The notes under the pieces were generated by a model. The model made no database searches. It was not told where the DNA came from and worked only from the letters and a program-made list of their open reading frames with translations. Positions 1 to 9,188 of a stretch of DNA of 64,000 nucleotides are shown piece by piece. The DNA lies in assembly GCA_016124855.1 (NCBI GenBank), contig WGMX01000034.1:102352-166351 (forward strand). The letters run 5' to 3'. The stretch's first letter is position 1. Each line of letters opens with the position of its first letter. Source of the stretch: Anaerolineaceae bacterium. GTDB taxonomy: Bacteria > Chloroflexota > Anaerolineae > Aggregatilineales > Phototrophicaceae. The position numbers and the translations under genes were made by a program.

Positions 1-2
1 GT

Positions 3-983
3 GTTCGTCAGCTTCAGAGTGAAAAAACGGATTTACGGCAGCTTGAGTTTGAAGTTGAGGACACGGGCGCAGGTATTGCAGCAGATGAATTGAACAAAGT
101 TTTTGACGCTTTTGCTCAAGCGGAATCAGGAAGACAAAACCAAGAAGGAACCGGATTAGGATTAGCAATTAGCAGACGTTTTATCCGGCTGATGGGTGGT
201 GAAATTAGTGTCAAAAGTGTAATAGGACAAGGCTCAACTTTTACCTTTCAAATCCGATACACCGAAGCCACTTCGGCAGAAGCATCCGCCTATGGAAGTC
301 AACGACATGTCATTGCGCTGGAACCTGACCAGCCTAAATATCGCATGGTGGTGGTGGATGACAAATGGGTGAATAGACAGTTACTCATCAAGCTGCTGAC
401 GCCATTGGGTTTTGAAGTGCGTGAGGCCGAAAACGGACAGGAGGCCATCGAAATTTCACGCGTGTTCCAGCCGCATCTGGTGTGGATGGATATGCGGATG
501 CCAGTGATGAGCGGCGTAGACGCAACCAAGCAAATAAAAGCAGGTCCACAGGGCAAAACAACAATTATCATCGCCCTGACAGCCAGCGCTTTTGATGAAG
601 AACGGCAGGATATTATCGAGGCAGGATGTGACGACTTTTTGCGAAAGCCATTCCGTACCGAGGATATTTTCGCCATGATTAGCAAACATTTGGGTGTGCG
701 ATATGTATATGCCGAAGATGAGCCAGAACAATCCATCAAGCCCGCTAAAGACAAATTACAGACCACTGAACTAAAATCCGCAATCAATATTTTGCCAACC
801 GGGCTGGTGACTGATTTGGTGGATGGCCTAGAATTGGGAGATAGCAAGCTGATTGATACGGTTATTTCTGAAATAGATCGTTACGATCACACTTTGGCCA
901 AGGCACTTGGTCAACTTGCCAGTCGATTTGAATATGACAAACTGCTTGACCTCGCACGGGAGACAATAGATGAGCCAACCTAG
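3..983 (+). CDS. Hybrid sensor histidine kinase, C-terminal part (HATPase + receiver); truncated by left window edge
   Basis: Reading frame is open upstream of the ORF-track start (VEDTGAGIAADELNKVFDAF); HATPase G boxes GTGLGLAISRRF; receiver domain LVWMDMRMPVMSG and K in FLRKPF. Confidence 0.9.
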   Translation, partial: VRQLQSEKTDLRQLEFEVEDTGAGIAADELNKVFDAFAQAESGRQNQEGTGLGLAISRRFIRLMGGEISVKSVIGQGSTFTFQIRYTEATSAEASAYGSQRHVIALEPDQPKYRMVVVDDKWVNRQLLIKLLTPLGFEVREAENGQEAIEISRVFQPHLVWMDMRMPVMSGVDATKQIKAGPQGKTTIIIALTASAFDEERQDIIEAGCDDFLRKPFRTEDIFAMISKHLGVRYVYAEDEPEQSIKPAKDKLQTTELKSAINILPTGLVTDLVDGLELGDSKLIDTVISEIDRYDHTLAKALGQLASRFEYDKLLDLARETIDEPT

Positions 984-2064
984 AAAGTCCATCGTCATCG
1001 TCGATGATACGCCCGAAAACTTACGCTTGCTGGGGCAAATGCTGAATGAACAGGGTTATCGCGTTCGATCAGCGCCTAACGGGGAACACGCATTAGCCAG
1101 TATCCGCAAAGAACGGCCTGATCTGATTTTGCTCGACATTTTGATGCCCGATATGAATGGTTATGAGGTCTGCCAGCAGCTTAAGTCTGACGCCCAATTG
1201 AATGACATTCCAGTTATTTTCATCAGTGCATTGAATGAGGTTTTTGATAAGGTAACAGCGTTTTCTATCGGCGCTGTTGACTATATCACTAAGCCCTTTC
1301 AGATTGAGGAAGTGCTGGCAAGGGTTAGAACCCATTTAAGTCTGGAAGAGATGAGACAGACGTTGGATTTACAAAACCGTCAGCTCCAAGAGCAAAACCA
1401 CGAACTAGAAGCTTTCGCCCATACGGTCGCGCATGATCTTAAGAATCCGCTCTCGACGATCCTCGGTGGACTGGAGCTAATGCAGCACCTCGCCACCGAT
1501 TTGGATGAAGATAGCGAACGTTCACTGGACATCAGCTTAAACGGCGCACATAAAATGCACAGTATTATCGAAGAACTGTTACTGTTAGCCAGTATTCGCA
1601 AAGAAGCTGTTCAAACGTCGGTGCTGGACATGGCAAAGGTCGTTGACCAAGTGATGTATCGTCTATCGGGCATCATAGACAAGTACCATGCGGAAATCAT
1701 GTTTCCCGAAACGTGGCCGGAAGTGATGGGCTACGAGCCATGGGTTGAAGAAGTTTGGGTCAATTATCTGACCAACGGACTAAAATACGGCGGGGAACCA
1801 CCCTACCTTGAGCTAGGAGCACAGCTTCTGGCGGACAATCACGTTCGTTTCTACGTAAGGGACAACGGACGGGGACTTACACCCGAAGCTCAAGCATCAC
1901 TTTTCACCGAATTTACCCGATTGGACAAAGTCCGCGCTCAAGGACATGGACTGGGGTTGTCCATTGTGGGGCGCATTATGAGTAAACTCGACGGGCAGTG
2001 CGGCGTAGAAAGCGCGGTCGGTGAAGGCAGTTTATTCTATTTTACGTTGCCGACAGGTGATTAG
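970..2064 (+). CDS. Response regulator-histidine kinase hybrid (REC-HisKA-HATPase)
   Basis: Receiver IVIVDDTPEN/LILLDILMPDMNG; HisKA AHDLKNPLSTI; HATPase GHGLGLSIVGRIM; overlaps preceding gene by 14 nt. Confidence 0.92.
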   Translation: MSQPRKSIVIVDDTPENLRLLGQMLNEQGYRVRSAPNGEHALASIRKERPDLILLDILMPDMNGYEVCQQLKSDAQLNDIPVIFISALNEVFDKVTAFSIGAVDYITKPFQIEEVLARVRTHLSLEEMRQTLDLQNRQLQEQNHELEAFAHTVAHDLKNPLSTILGGLELMQHLATDLDEDSERSLDISLNGAHKMHSIIEELLLLASIRKEAVQTSVLDMAKVVDQVMYRLSGIIDKYHAEIMFPETWPEVMGYEPWVEEVWVNYLTNGLKYGGEPPYLELGAQLLADNHVRFYVRDNGRGLTPEAQASLFTEFTRLDKVRAQGHGLGLSIVGRIMSKLDGQCGVESAVGEGSLFYFTLPTGD

Positions 2065-2334
2065 ACACTTCTATATTTAGTCAAAAGATGATACCCACAG
2101 TGCAAATTGTGAAGATTGCGAAATGAATGTACGGGAGAAACTTCACAATATTCTTCAATTTCTTCACTTTCACCTGTCCAATTATGGCGGTGGCGGCGGT
2201 GAAATGATGCTGTTGATGTTATTGTTGCAGTTGAGAAAGCCCTTTTATATTCTCAATTACTGAATTGTTAAGGTGCGCGGATAATGGTTTTAAAATCATC
2301 CCCACGAACATCATACAATAACACTGTGGGTAAC

Positions 2335-2475
2335 GGGTTACATTTTGGAAGAACATTTTGTAACTCTTGCGCGAGGTTAGTGTTAACCATTTTGAGGGGG
2401 CAAGTTTATTAAGCAAGTTGGTGGATAGTTGGTAAACGGTTAATGGCACAAACCAAAAATAAACTAAGAAAATAT
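2335..2475 (+). repeat. Dispersed hairpin repeat family 1, copy A
   Basis: GGGTTACATTTTGGAAGAACATTTTGTAACTC...GTTAACCATTTTGAGGGGGCAAG; shares core and flanks with 42321-42420 and 56458-56600. Confidence 0.75.
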
Positions 2476-2548
2476 TGTTGTCCGTTGCGAAAAGGACACA
2501 AAGCTACTCAGTGCCATCGAACGCCAATAATTTCAATCTGAATTTGCT

Positions 2549-2929
2549 TTGAGATCATTTATGGCTTTCCATTTTATGAAACATAAAGATGAAAATGCTC
2601 TGCGTCAGGCTCTCGAAGAGAAATTGAAAATCGGTTCAGCGACAGTTGAGGATGCTCTTTGGTTCTGCAAAAAGAATAAACCTATTTTTTGGGAACCGGA
2701 TAAACTTGACCCAAAGATTTTAAGTGTGCGGAAACACGAGATGGGCATTGTTTTTAGCACGCGAGCATCACTAGGCATTTTTAGATTGTCCAATTGGAGA
2801 AATCTTTTACGTTCTTTTTATCGAATCTGGTGGTTCTTATTTATTAGTGGCGAGTGGCGAATCTTTCTTTATTTTGATAACAATGTTTTAGCAGAAATTG
2901 AAGTATTACGATTTGAACATTGGTTATAA
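2549..2929 (+). CDS. Hypothetical protein
   Basis: 126-aa ORF in its own intergenic space, followed by a strong hairpin; no recognised family; start codon uncertain. Confidence 0.5.
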   Translation: MRSFMAFHFMKHKDENALRQALEEKLKIGSATVEDALWFCKKNKPIFWEPDKLDPKILSVRKHEMGIVFSTRASLGIFRLSNWRNLLRSFYRIWWFLFISGEWRIFLYFDNNVLAEIEVLRFEHWL

Positions 2930-2959
2930 ACGACCAATCTTTAGACAGCAGATTATGTA

Positions 2960-2997
2960 TTCGGGCGGTGGCGATGTTAACAACGCCACCGCCCGAA
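2960..2997. terminator. Bidirectional terminator-like palindrome between convergent genes
   Basis: TTCGGGCGGTGGCG-ATGTTAACAA-CGCCACCGCCCGAA, 14-bp perfect stem; loop itself is palindromic (TGTTAACA). Confidence 0.75.
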
Positions 2998-3009
2998 ACT
3001 TTAGCAAGC

Positions 3010-4254
3010 CTATACAGTTATGTTGGTTTGGGTGGGTTGAGTCTCTGCGATGACCTTCCCCTGTGAAATGACATAACGCGGCGTGACTTGATAGCGGATG
3101 GCATTAAAGGGATCAACCACACCGAGTACCGCGAGATTGGCTGGATTGCCGACTTTGATGCCGTAATCACTGATGTTCAAAGAACGCGCAGCATGAGAAG
3201 TTACCATATCAAAGCAAGCATCAATCTCTTTGAGGCCGGTCATTTGGGCGGCATGAACTGCCATATGTGCGACACCAATCATGCTGCCTGTGCCAAAGAT
3301 GTACCACGGATCGTGAATATCGTCTTGTCCCAAACTGACGTTCACGCCATTTTGCCAAAGTTCTTTAATACGGGTTAAGCCGCGACGCTTGGGATAAGTA
3401 TCCATGCGCCCCTGCAAAGTGATATTGATCAAGGGATTAGCGATAAAGTTGATATTAGTGCGCTTGAGGAAACCCATCAGTTTGTAGGCATAAGCATCAT
3501 TATAAGAACCGAAAGCGGTGGTATGGCTGGCAGAAACCCGCCCCCCTCCTCCGCGCTTAATGGCTTCGGCTATTATCACTTCAACAAAGCGGGATTGGTC
3601 GTCGTCCACTTCATCACAATGCACATCAATTAAACGGTCGTACTGTTCAGCGAGGTCGAAAATGCGGTGGATTGAGCGCACGCCATCCTCGCGAGTCAGT
3701 TCATAATGCGGAATGCCCCCGACAGCATCAGCGCCACGCTTGAGGGCTTCTTCCAAGAGCGAGTCATTTTCAGGTCGGGAGTAAATACCATCTTGCGGGA
3801 AAGCGACTACTTGCAGGGTCATCCAATCTTTAACTTGATCGCGGAGTTCTAAGAGTGCATCAAGGGCTATGAGGTTGGGTTCAGTTACATCAACATGAGT
3901 ACGCACATAAAGGACACCATTACCCGCCATGAGTTTAAGGGCGGCAAGCGCGCGCTGCTGCACGTCTTCACGCGTGAGTGATTTTTTCCGTTCACCCCAA
4001 ATTTGAATACCTTCAAAAAGTGTTCCGCTGATGTTGAAGTGTGGTTTTCCGGCAGCAAGCACCGAATCGAGGTGAATATGCGACTCGACAAAAGGGGGTG
4101 TCACCAACTGACCATCGCAGTCGATTTCACGTCCGGCACTTTCAGTAATCGCAGCTTGAACCACCGCAATTTTTCCGGCTTGGATGGCAATATCGACCAA
4201 TTTAGTTTCGGGATAAAGACGGCAGTTCCGCAAAATCAAGTCGTACACGAGCAC
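3010..4254 (-). CDS. codA: Cytosine deaminase (amidohydrolase family)
   Basis: Close to E. coli CodA motifs: PPFVESHIHLDSV, GTLFEGIQIWGERK, VRTHVDV, IDVHCDEVDDDQSRF, SHTTA, LQGRMDTYPKRRGLTR, GQDDIHDPWY. Confidence 0.9.
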   Translation of the reverse strand: MLVYDLILRNCRLYPETKLVDIAIQAGKIAVVQAAITESAGREIDCDGQLVTPPFVESHIHLDSVLAAGKPHFNISGTLFEGIQIWGERKKSLTREDVQQRALAALKLMAGNGVLYVRTHVDVTEPNLIALDALLELRDQVKDWMTLQVVAFPQDGIYSRPENDSLLEEALKRGADAVGGIPHYELTREDGVRSIHRIFDLAEQYDRLIDVHCDEVDDDQSRFVEVIIAEAIKRGGGGRVSASHTTAFGSYNDAYAYKLMGFLKRTNINFIANPLINITLQGRMDTYPKRRGLTRIKELWQNGVNVSLGQDDIHDPWYIFGTGSMIGVAHMAVHAAQMTGLKEIDACFDMVTSHAARSLNISDYGIKVGNPANLAVLGVVDPFNAIRYQVTPRYVISQGKVIAETQPTQTNITV

Positions 4255-4388
4255 TCCCCTTTTTGATTGGTTAAACTCACTAAAAAGTGTTAGATTAATC
4301 TCGCTAAAGTTGTAGATATGCGCCTCTACACTAAACGTTAAACTTTATTCTCGCAACTTTTTTGACAGACTATTTTACGGAGGAAACG

Positions 4389-5411
4389 ATGATGAAGTTA
4401 CGCCGCTTGGTTGTGCTTGCGCTGATGGCACTGCTAGTCGTGGCAGTGATACCCGCCAACGCCCAAGACAAAATGGTTTTAAAAGTATTCGCAGCCTATG
4501 CAACGCCGATTGAAGAGCCGTGGGATGGGGTTATCCATGCGGCGCTGGAAAAAGCCAAAGAAGCGGGAACCATTGAGTACGATTACCAAGATAACATCGG
4601 TTATTCGGGCGACATGGAAGTCGTGCTGCGTGAAGTGGCCGAGGAAAAGCAACCCAACATCATTTTCGGTGATGCTTTCGGCAACGAAGAAGCAGTCCGT
4701 AAAGTGGCTAAGGACTATCCCGAAATTGCCTTCGTTTTCGGCTCCGGCCTCGGCCCCTCAGAACCCAATTTGTCGGTATTCGATAACTGGATTCATGAAC
4801 CGGCTTACCTCAGCGGTTTGTTGGCCGGCAGCTTGAGCAAGAGCGGTAAGATTGGCGTAGTCGGTGGATATCCTGTGCCAGAGGTGAACCGAATCGTCAA
4901 CGCCTTCATTCAAGGCGTAAAAGAAGCCAATCCGAAAGCTGAAGTGTTGGTGACCTTCTTAAACAGTTGGTTTGATCCGGCGGCGGCAAAAGAAGCAGCT
5001 TTGGCGCAGGTTGATGCCGGTGCGGATGTGCTGTTCGCCGAACGTTTTGGTGTCATCGAAGCGGCACAGGAAAAGAAACTGCTGGCATTCGGCAGCATGA
5101 GCGACCAGAACGAACTGGCTCCCGATACAGTGGTCAGTGGGCCAGTGTGGAATATGCAACCGACGATTGATTATGTGGTTAAAGAAGTGGCCGCGGGAGC
5201 CTATACGGCGCAAGACTTGAAAGACTTTTCGATGATGGGCAAAGGTGGCGCAGCACTCGCACCGTTGCATGATTTCGAAAAGACGATTGATGCGAAGGTT
5301 TTGGAGATGGTCACCAAGCGTGAACAGGACATCAAAGATGGTTTGTTCCGTGTGGACATCAACGAGAACACACCTGAGAACGCAGTTGTTCCTGAAGCCG
5401 CTGCATCCTAG
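4389..5411 (+). CDS. BMP-family ABC transporter substrate-binding protein (nucleoside/nucleobase type)
   Basis: Signal peptide MMKLRRLVVLALMALLVVAVIPANAQ; Bmp/Med-type sequence; start chosen at ATG 4389 after GGAGG RBS; followed by ABC components. Confidence 0.88.
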   Translation: MMKLRRLVVLALMALLVVAVIPANAQDKMVLKVFAAYATPIEEPWDGVIHAALEKAKEAGTIEYDYQDNIGYSGDMEVVLREVAEEKQPNIIFGDAFGNEEAVRKVAKDYPEIAFVFGSGLGPSEPNLSVFDNWIHEPAYLSGLLAGSLSKSGKIGVVGGYPVPEVNRIVNAFIQGVKEANPKAEVLVTFLNSWFDPAAAKEAALAQVDAGADVLFAERFGVIEAAQEKKLLAFGSMSDQNELAPDTVVSGPVWNMQPTIDYVVKEVAAGAYTAQDLKDFSMMGKGGAALAPLHDFEKTIDAKVLEMVTKREQDIKDGLFRVDINENTPENAVVPEAAAS

Positions 5412-5459
5412 GTTTTGAGGCAACGCGGAAAATTAGGGCGGAGATACCCCTAACCCCAA

Positions 5460-5487
5460 CCCTTCCCCCGTAGCAACAGGGGAAGGG
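5460..5487. repeat. Intra-operon hairpin
   Basis: CCCTTCCCC-CGTAGCAACA-GGGGAAGGG, 9-bp perfect stem. Confidence 0.7.
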
Positions 5488-5495
5488 AGAAATAC

Positions 5496-5520
5496 GGGAG
5501 GGTCTATGACCCTCCCCTAC
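5496..5520. repeat. Hairpin repeat family 2 (...CCCTAC), copy 1
   Basis: GGGAGGGTC-TAT-GACCCTCCC followed by CTAC. Confidence 0.7.
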
Positions 5521-5591
5521 AAAGGGATACTCCATATTAAAAAGTTAAACATCGTAATCCCACCCTACCAAAGAAATACCCTTGGAGATTT

Positions 5592-7091
5592 ATGGCCGTT
5601 GTAGAGATGCGGGGTGTCAGCAAGCGATTTGGCTCGTTGGTGGCAAATGACCAGATTGACCTCGATATTGCCTCGAATGAGATACATGCCCTGCTCGGTG
5701 AAAACGGCGCAGGCAAAAGTACCTTGATGAAAATCCTCTACGGCTTTTATCAACCTGATGAAGGTGAGATTTTAGTCGAGGGAAAACCCGTCACACTCAA
5801 ATCGCCCGTAGATGCTATTCGCGCAGGCATCGGCTTGGTTTCACAGCATTTTTCGCTCGTACCAACGTTTACGGTTGCCGAAAATATTGTTCTGGGATTT
5901 GAAAACACCGCGATCCTGAACCACGACAAGCTGAACCAAACGGTAGCCGATACTGCGCGTCGATATGGTTTCACGATTGAGCCGAACGCGGTTGTGCGTG
6001 ATCTTTCGGTTGGGCAACAGCAGCGCGTCGAAATTCTCAAAGCGTTATATCGCCAATGTCGTGTCCTGATTCTGGATGAACCGACCGCCGTTCTTACACC
6101 ACGTGACGCGGCAGCATTGTTCGACACCTTACGACAACTGCAAAAACAAAATCTTTCGGTCATCATCATCACGCATAAGCTTGAAGAAGTGATGGCAATC
6201 AGCCAGCGCGTAACGGTACTGCGTCTGGGCAAAGTGGCAGGACGTGAAGTGACCGCACAAACCAATCCGCAAGCGCTGGCACGGCTCATGGTCGGGCGTA
6301 ATGTGCTGGAAGTCACACGCAACACAGAGCATATAGCAGCAGAGTCAATAGCGCTTGCAGTTAATGATTTGAGCGTCTCGGACAAACGCGGTGTTCCGGC
6401 GCTACGCAATGTGTCGTTTGATGTTCACGCAGGCGAAGTGGTAGGTATCGCGGGGATTGCCGGCAATGGTCAAAGTGAATTGGTGGCCGTTTTAGGTGGA
6501 CTTATCAAACCGGACTCGGGTGAAGTCCTTGTGAGTGGGCAGCCTGTCGAGCTGGGTGATCCTCGCAGCTTTAACCAGATGAAAGTGGCGCGTATCCCTG
6601 AAGACCGTCTCAAAGGAGTCGTCGGTGACTTAAGCGTGGCCGAAAATTTGGCATTGGAGCAGATTGGAGATTTCACACGCGCGGGACATTTGAACCACAA
6701 ACAAATGCGACAGATGGCGCAGTTGTTAATCGCCGATTTTCAGATCAAGGCTGAACCGGGCGACCGTGTACGAACGCTATCGGGGGGCAATATTCAGAAA
6801 GTGATTTTGGCGCGTACCCTTTCGCGCCAGCCCGATGTGGTGATCGCCGCGCAGCCGACGCGCGGATTGGACATTGGCGCAACCGAGTACGTACATCAAA
6901 AGCTGTTGGAGCAAAAGGCTCGTGGTGCGGGAGTTTTGCTCGTTTCTGAGGATTTGGATGAAACACGATTATTAAGTGACCGAATATTGGTTATTTATGC
7001 CGGAAGTATTGTCGGTGAATTCAGTGCCGACGAGATTGATATTGACCAAATAAGTTTACTCATGGCTGGTTCGAAGGCAGCAGTCAAGTGA
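5592..7091 (+). CDS. ABC transporter ATP-binding protein, two ABC domains (nucleoside/sugar type)
   Basis: Walker A GENGAGKST, signature LSVGQQQRVEI, Walker B LILDEPTAVL; second half GIAGNGQSELV, LSGGNIQKVILAR. Confidence 0.93.
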   Translation: MAVVEMRGVSKRFGSLVANDQIDLDIASNEIHALLGENGAGKSTLMKILYGFYQPDEGEILVEGKPVTLKSPVDAIRAGIGLVSQHFSLVPTFTVAENIVLGFENTAILNHDKLNQTVADTARRYGFTIEPNAVVRDLSVGQQQRVEILKALYRQCRVLILDEPTAVLTPRDAAALFDTLRQLQKQNLSVIIITHKLEEVMAISQRVTVLRLGKVAGREVTAQTNPQALARLMVGRNVLEVTRNTEHIAAESIALAVNDLSVSDKRGVPALRNVSFDVHAGEVVGIAGIAGNGQSELVAVLGGLIKPDSGEVLVSGQPVELGDPRSFNQMKVARIPEDRLKGVVGDLSVAENLALEQIGDFTRAGHLNHKQMRQMAQLLIADFQIKAEPGDRVRTLSGGNIQKVILARTLSRQPDVVIAAQPTRGLDIGATEYVHQKLLEQKARGAGVLLVSEDLDETRLLSDRILVIYAGSIVGEFSADEIDIDQISLLMAGSKAAVK

Positions 7092-7112
7092 TTTTGTTAC
7101 AGGGAATAGGTT

Positions 7113-8168
7113 ATGCTTGGCTTTAAACTCGAACGGGGTTCTGCGCCCATCTGGTTAAGGGGATTAATCCCGATTTTGGCGGTTGTGCTGACTTTTTTGT
7201 TGGTGAGTATCATCATCATTTTTGCGGGCGCGAATCCGCTTGAGGCGGTCAACCAACTGCTGATTAATCCGCTGACCAAAACCACAGCCCGTTGGGATAT
7301 TATCGTCATGGCAACTCCGCTGCTCCTGACGGGTGTCGCAGTAGCATTCGCATTCGCCAGTGGTTATTACAATATTGGCGCTGAAGGACAGCTTTACGCT
7401 GGAGCGATTGCGGGCGCATGGCTGGGACCACAGTTACAAAGCCAGCCACCGCTTGTAGCGATTGCTATCATGCTGATTGGCGGGTTCATCGCTGGAGCAA
7501 TGTGGGCACTGCCACCGGCTTTGCTCAAAGTTCGCTTGGGTGTAGACGAAGTTGTCACGACGCTGCTGCTCAACTCGGTGATGCTGTTTATCGTTAGTGC
7601 GCTGCTTAACGGCCCATGGCGTGATCCAACCACCGGCTGGCCCCAATCGCCGACGATTGCCGACAGCGCGCAATTTCCAATTCTGGTTCCACGTTCACGC
7701 ATTCATCTAGGTTTCATTGTCGCGGTTATGGCTATCATCGGGCTGTGGTGGATTTTCCAGCGCACACGATTCGGCTTAGAACTGCGGGCGGCGGGTATGG
7801 GTAAAGATGCTGCCCGTTTTATGGGGGTGCGCGTCAACCGTGTCATGCTGACCGCAGCACTCGTCAGTGGTGGCGTGGCGGGGTTAGCAGGTGTCGGCGA
7901 AATCGCAGGCATTCACCATCATTTGGTGGAAGCGATTTCACCGGGTTATGGATACACCGGCATCATCGTCGCCACTTTAGGCGGGCTAACCGCGCCGGGT
8001 GTGGGATTAGCAGGCTTGTTCATCGCGCTCATCGAACGGGGTTCGCTTTCCGCCAACCGTGAACTCAACGTGCCGGTTTATCTCGGTGATGTGATTCAAG
8101 CGGTACTGCTTATTACCACATTAGCGCTGCTGCTGCTCAATCGTTATCGCCTGCGGAGAGTGCGCTAA
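7113..8168 (+). CDS. ABC transporter permease (BMP/nucleoside uptake system)
   Basis: Polytopic; NIGAEGQLYAGAIAGAW motif typical of the family; operonic with ATPase. Confidence 0.9.
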   Translation: MLGFKLERGSAPIWLRGLIPILAVVLTFLLVSIIIIFAGANPLEAVNQLLINPLTKTTARWDIIVMATPLLLTGVAVAFAFASGYYNIGAEGQLYAGAIAGAWLGPQLQSQPPLVAIAIMLIGGFIAGAMWALPPALLKVRLGVDEVVTTLLLNSVMLFIVSALLNGPWRDPTTGWPQSPTIADSAQFPILVPRSRIHLGFIVAVMAIIGLWWIFQRTRFGLELRAAGMGKDAARFMGVRVNRVMLTAALVSGGVAGLAGVGEIAGIHHHLVEAISPGYGYTGIIVATLGGLTAPGVGLAGLFIALIERGSLSANRELNVPVYLGDVIQAVLLITTLALLLLNRYRLRRVR

Positions 8169-9079
8169 TGGATTTTATTTTCACGCTAATCGGCGCAACT
8201 TTACGCATCAGTACACCTATTCTGTATGCGGCGTTAGGCGAAACAATCATTGAGCGCTCCGGTGTACTCAATTTAGGCATTGAAGGAACAATGATGCTTT
8301 CGGCCTTTACCGGATTTTTTGCCGCCCAAACAACCGGTTCCCTGTTTGTCGGATTAGCTGTCGCCATGCTTACAGGCATAATCCTCAATGTATTGATGGG
8401 ATTTCTGGCAGTTACATTGGGACTCAATCAGCATGTGGCGGGATTGGGCATCACATTGTTTGCGACAGGATTAGCACTGTTCCTGTTCCGGCAAGTTTAT
8501 GCCGGACAGCAAACGCCACCTTCGCTGCCCGAATCGTTTCCTCAACTAAGCATTTTATCAGGCACATCGCTTGCACCGGTTTTCAGCCAATACACACTAA
8601 CCTATGTGGCGCTGTTATGTGTGCCGTTGGTAGCGTGGCTGCTCAACCGGACGACTTTCGGACTGCGCTTACGATCCGTTGGGGAAAGCCCCGAAGCCGC
8701 TGACATGGCAGGTATCAATGTGTATAAGATGCGTTATTCCGCACTGATATTGGGTGGCGTTTTTATGGGTGTTAGCGGAGCATTTCTCTCGTTAGCACAG
8801 CTAGGTGCATTCTCACAGGGTATCATCAACGGGCGTGGATGGGTGGCGATTGCTATCGTCATTTTCGGCAACTGGTCAGCATTAAAAGTTTTAGGTGGCG
8901 CGCTGCTCTTTGGCGCACTGCAAGCGCTGCAACTGCGTTTACAAGCCGAAGGTGTAGCCCTCCCGTACGAGCTGCTACTAGCACTACCTTACGTGATGAC
9001 GATAATCGTGTTGGCAATCACCGGACGGAACGCTTCCTATCCGGCAGCGCTGCTCAAACCTTACCGGCGCGAAGGTTAG
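8168..9079 (+). CDS. ABC transporter permease (BMP/nucleoside uptake system)
   Basis: Polytopic; NLGIEGTMMLSAF motif; start abuts/overlaps the preceding stop. Confidence 0.9.
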   Translation: MDFIFTLIGATLRISTPILYAALGETIIERSGVLNLGIEGTMMLSAFTGFFAAQTTGSLFVGLAVAMLTGIILNVLMGFLAVTLGLNQHVAGLGITLFATGLALFLFRQVYAGQQTPPSLPESFPQLSILSGTSLAPVFSQYTLTYVALLCVPLVAWLLNRTTFGLRLRSVGESPEAADMAGINVYKMRYSALILGGVFMGVSGAFLSLAQLGAFSQGIINGRGWVAIAIVIFGNWSALKVLGGALLFGALQALQLRLQAEGVALPYELLLALPYVMTIIVLAITGRNASYPAALLKPYRREG

Positions 9080-9188
9080 AGACATACCAATTCGCGGCGT
9101 GAGCATCAAAGGCATTACGAAATTCCCCAACTTAGGTTATGATCTAGGCACTTTTAGCCTTGATCTTAATATGAATAAATAAATAACA

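Noticed and set aside
4255-4388. Possible purine/pyrimidine riboswitch in the codA/BMP divergent region
   Set aside because: Looked for conserved purine-aptamer-like loops and stems and saw none I could defend; an Rfam scan would settle it.
5750-6409. 219-aa minus-strand ORF and many other long ORFs antisense to clear genes (e.g. 299-847, 4959-5423, 46100-46618, 56598-56834)
   Set aside because: Each lies opposite or out of frame within a well-supported CDS and has low-complexity or non-domain composition; typical shadow ORFs.
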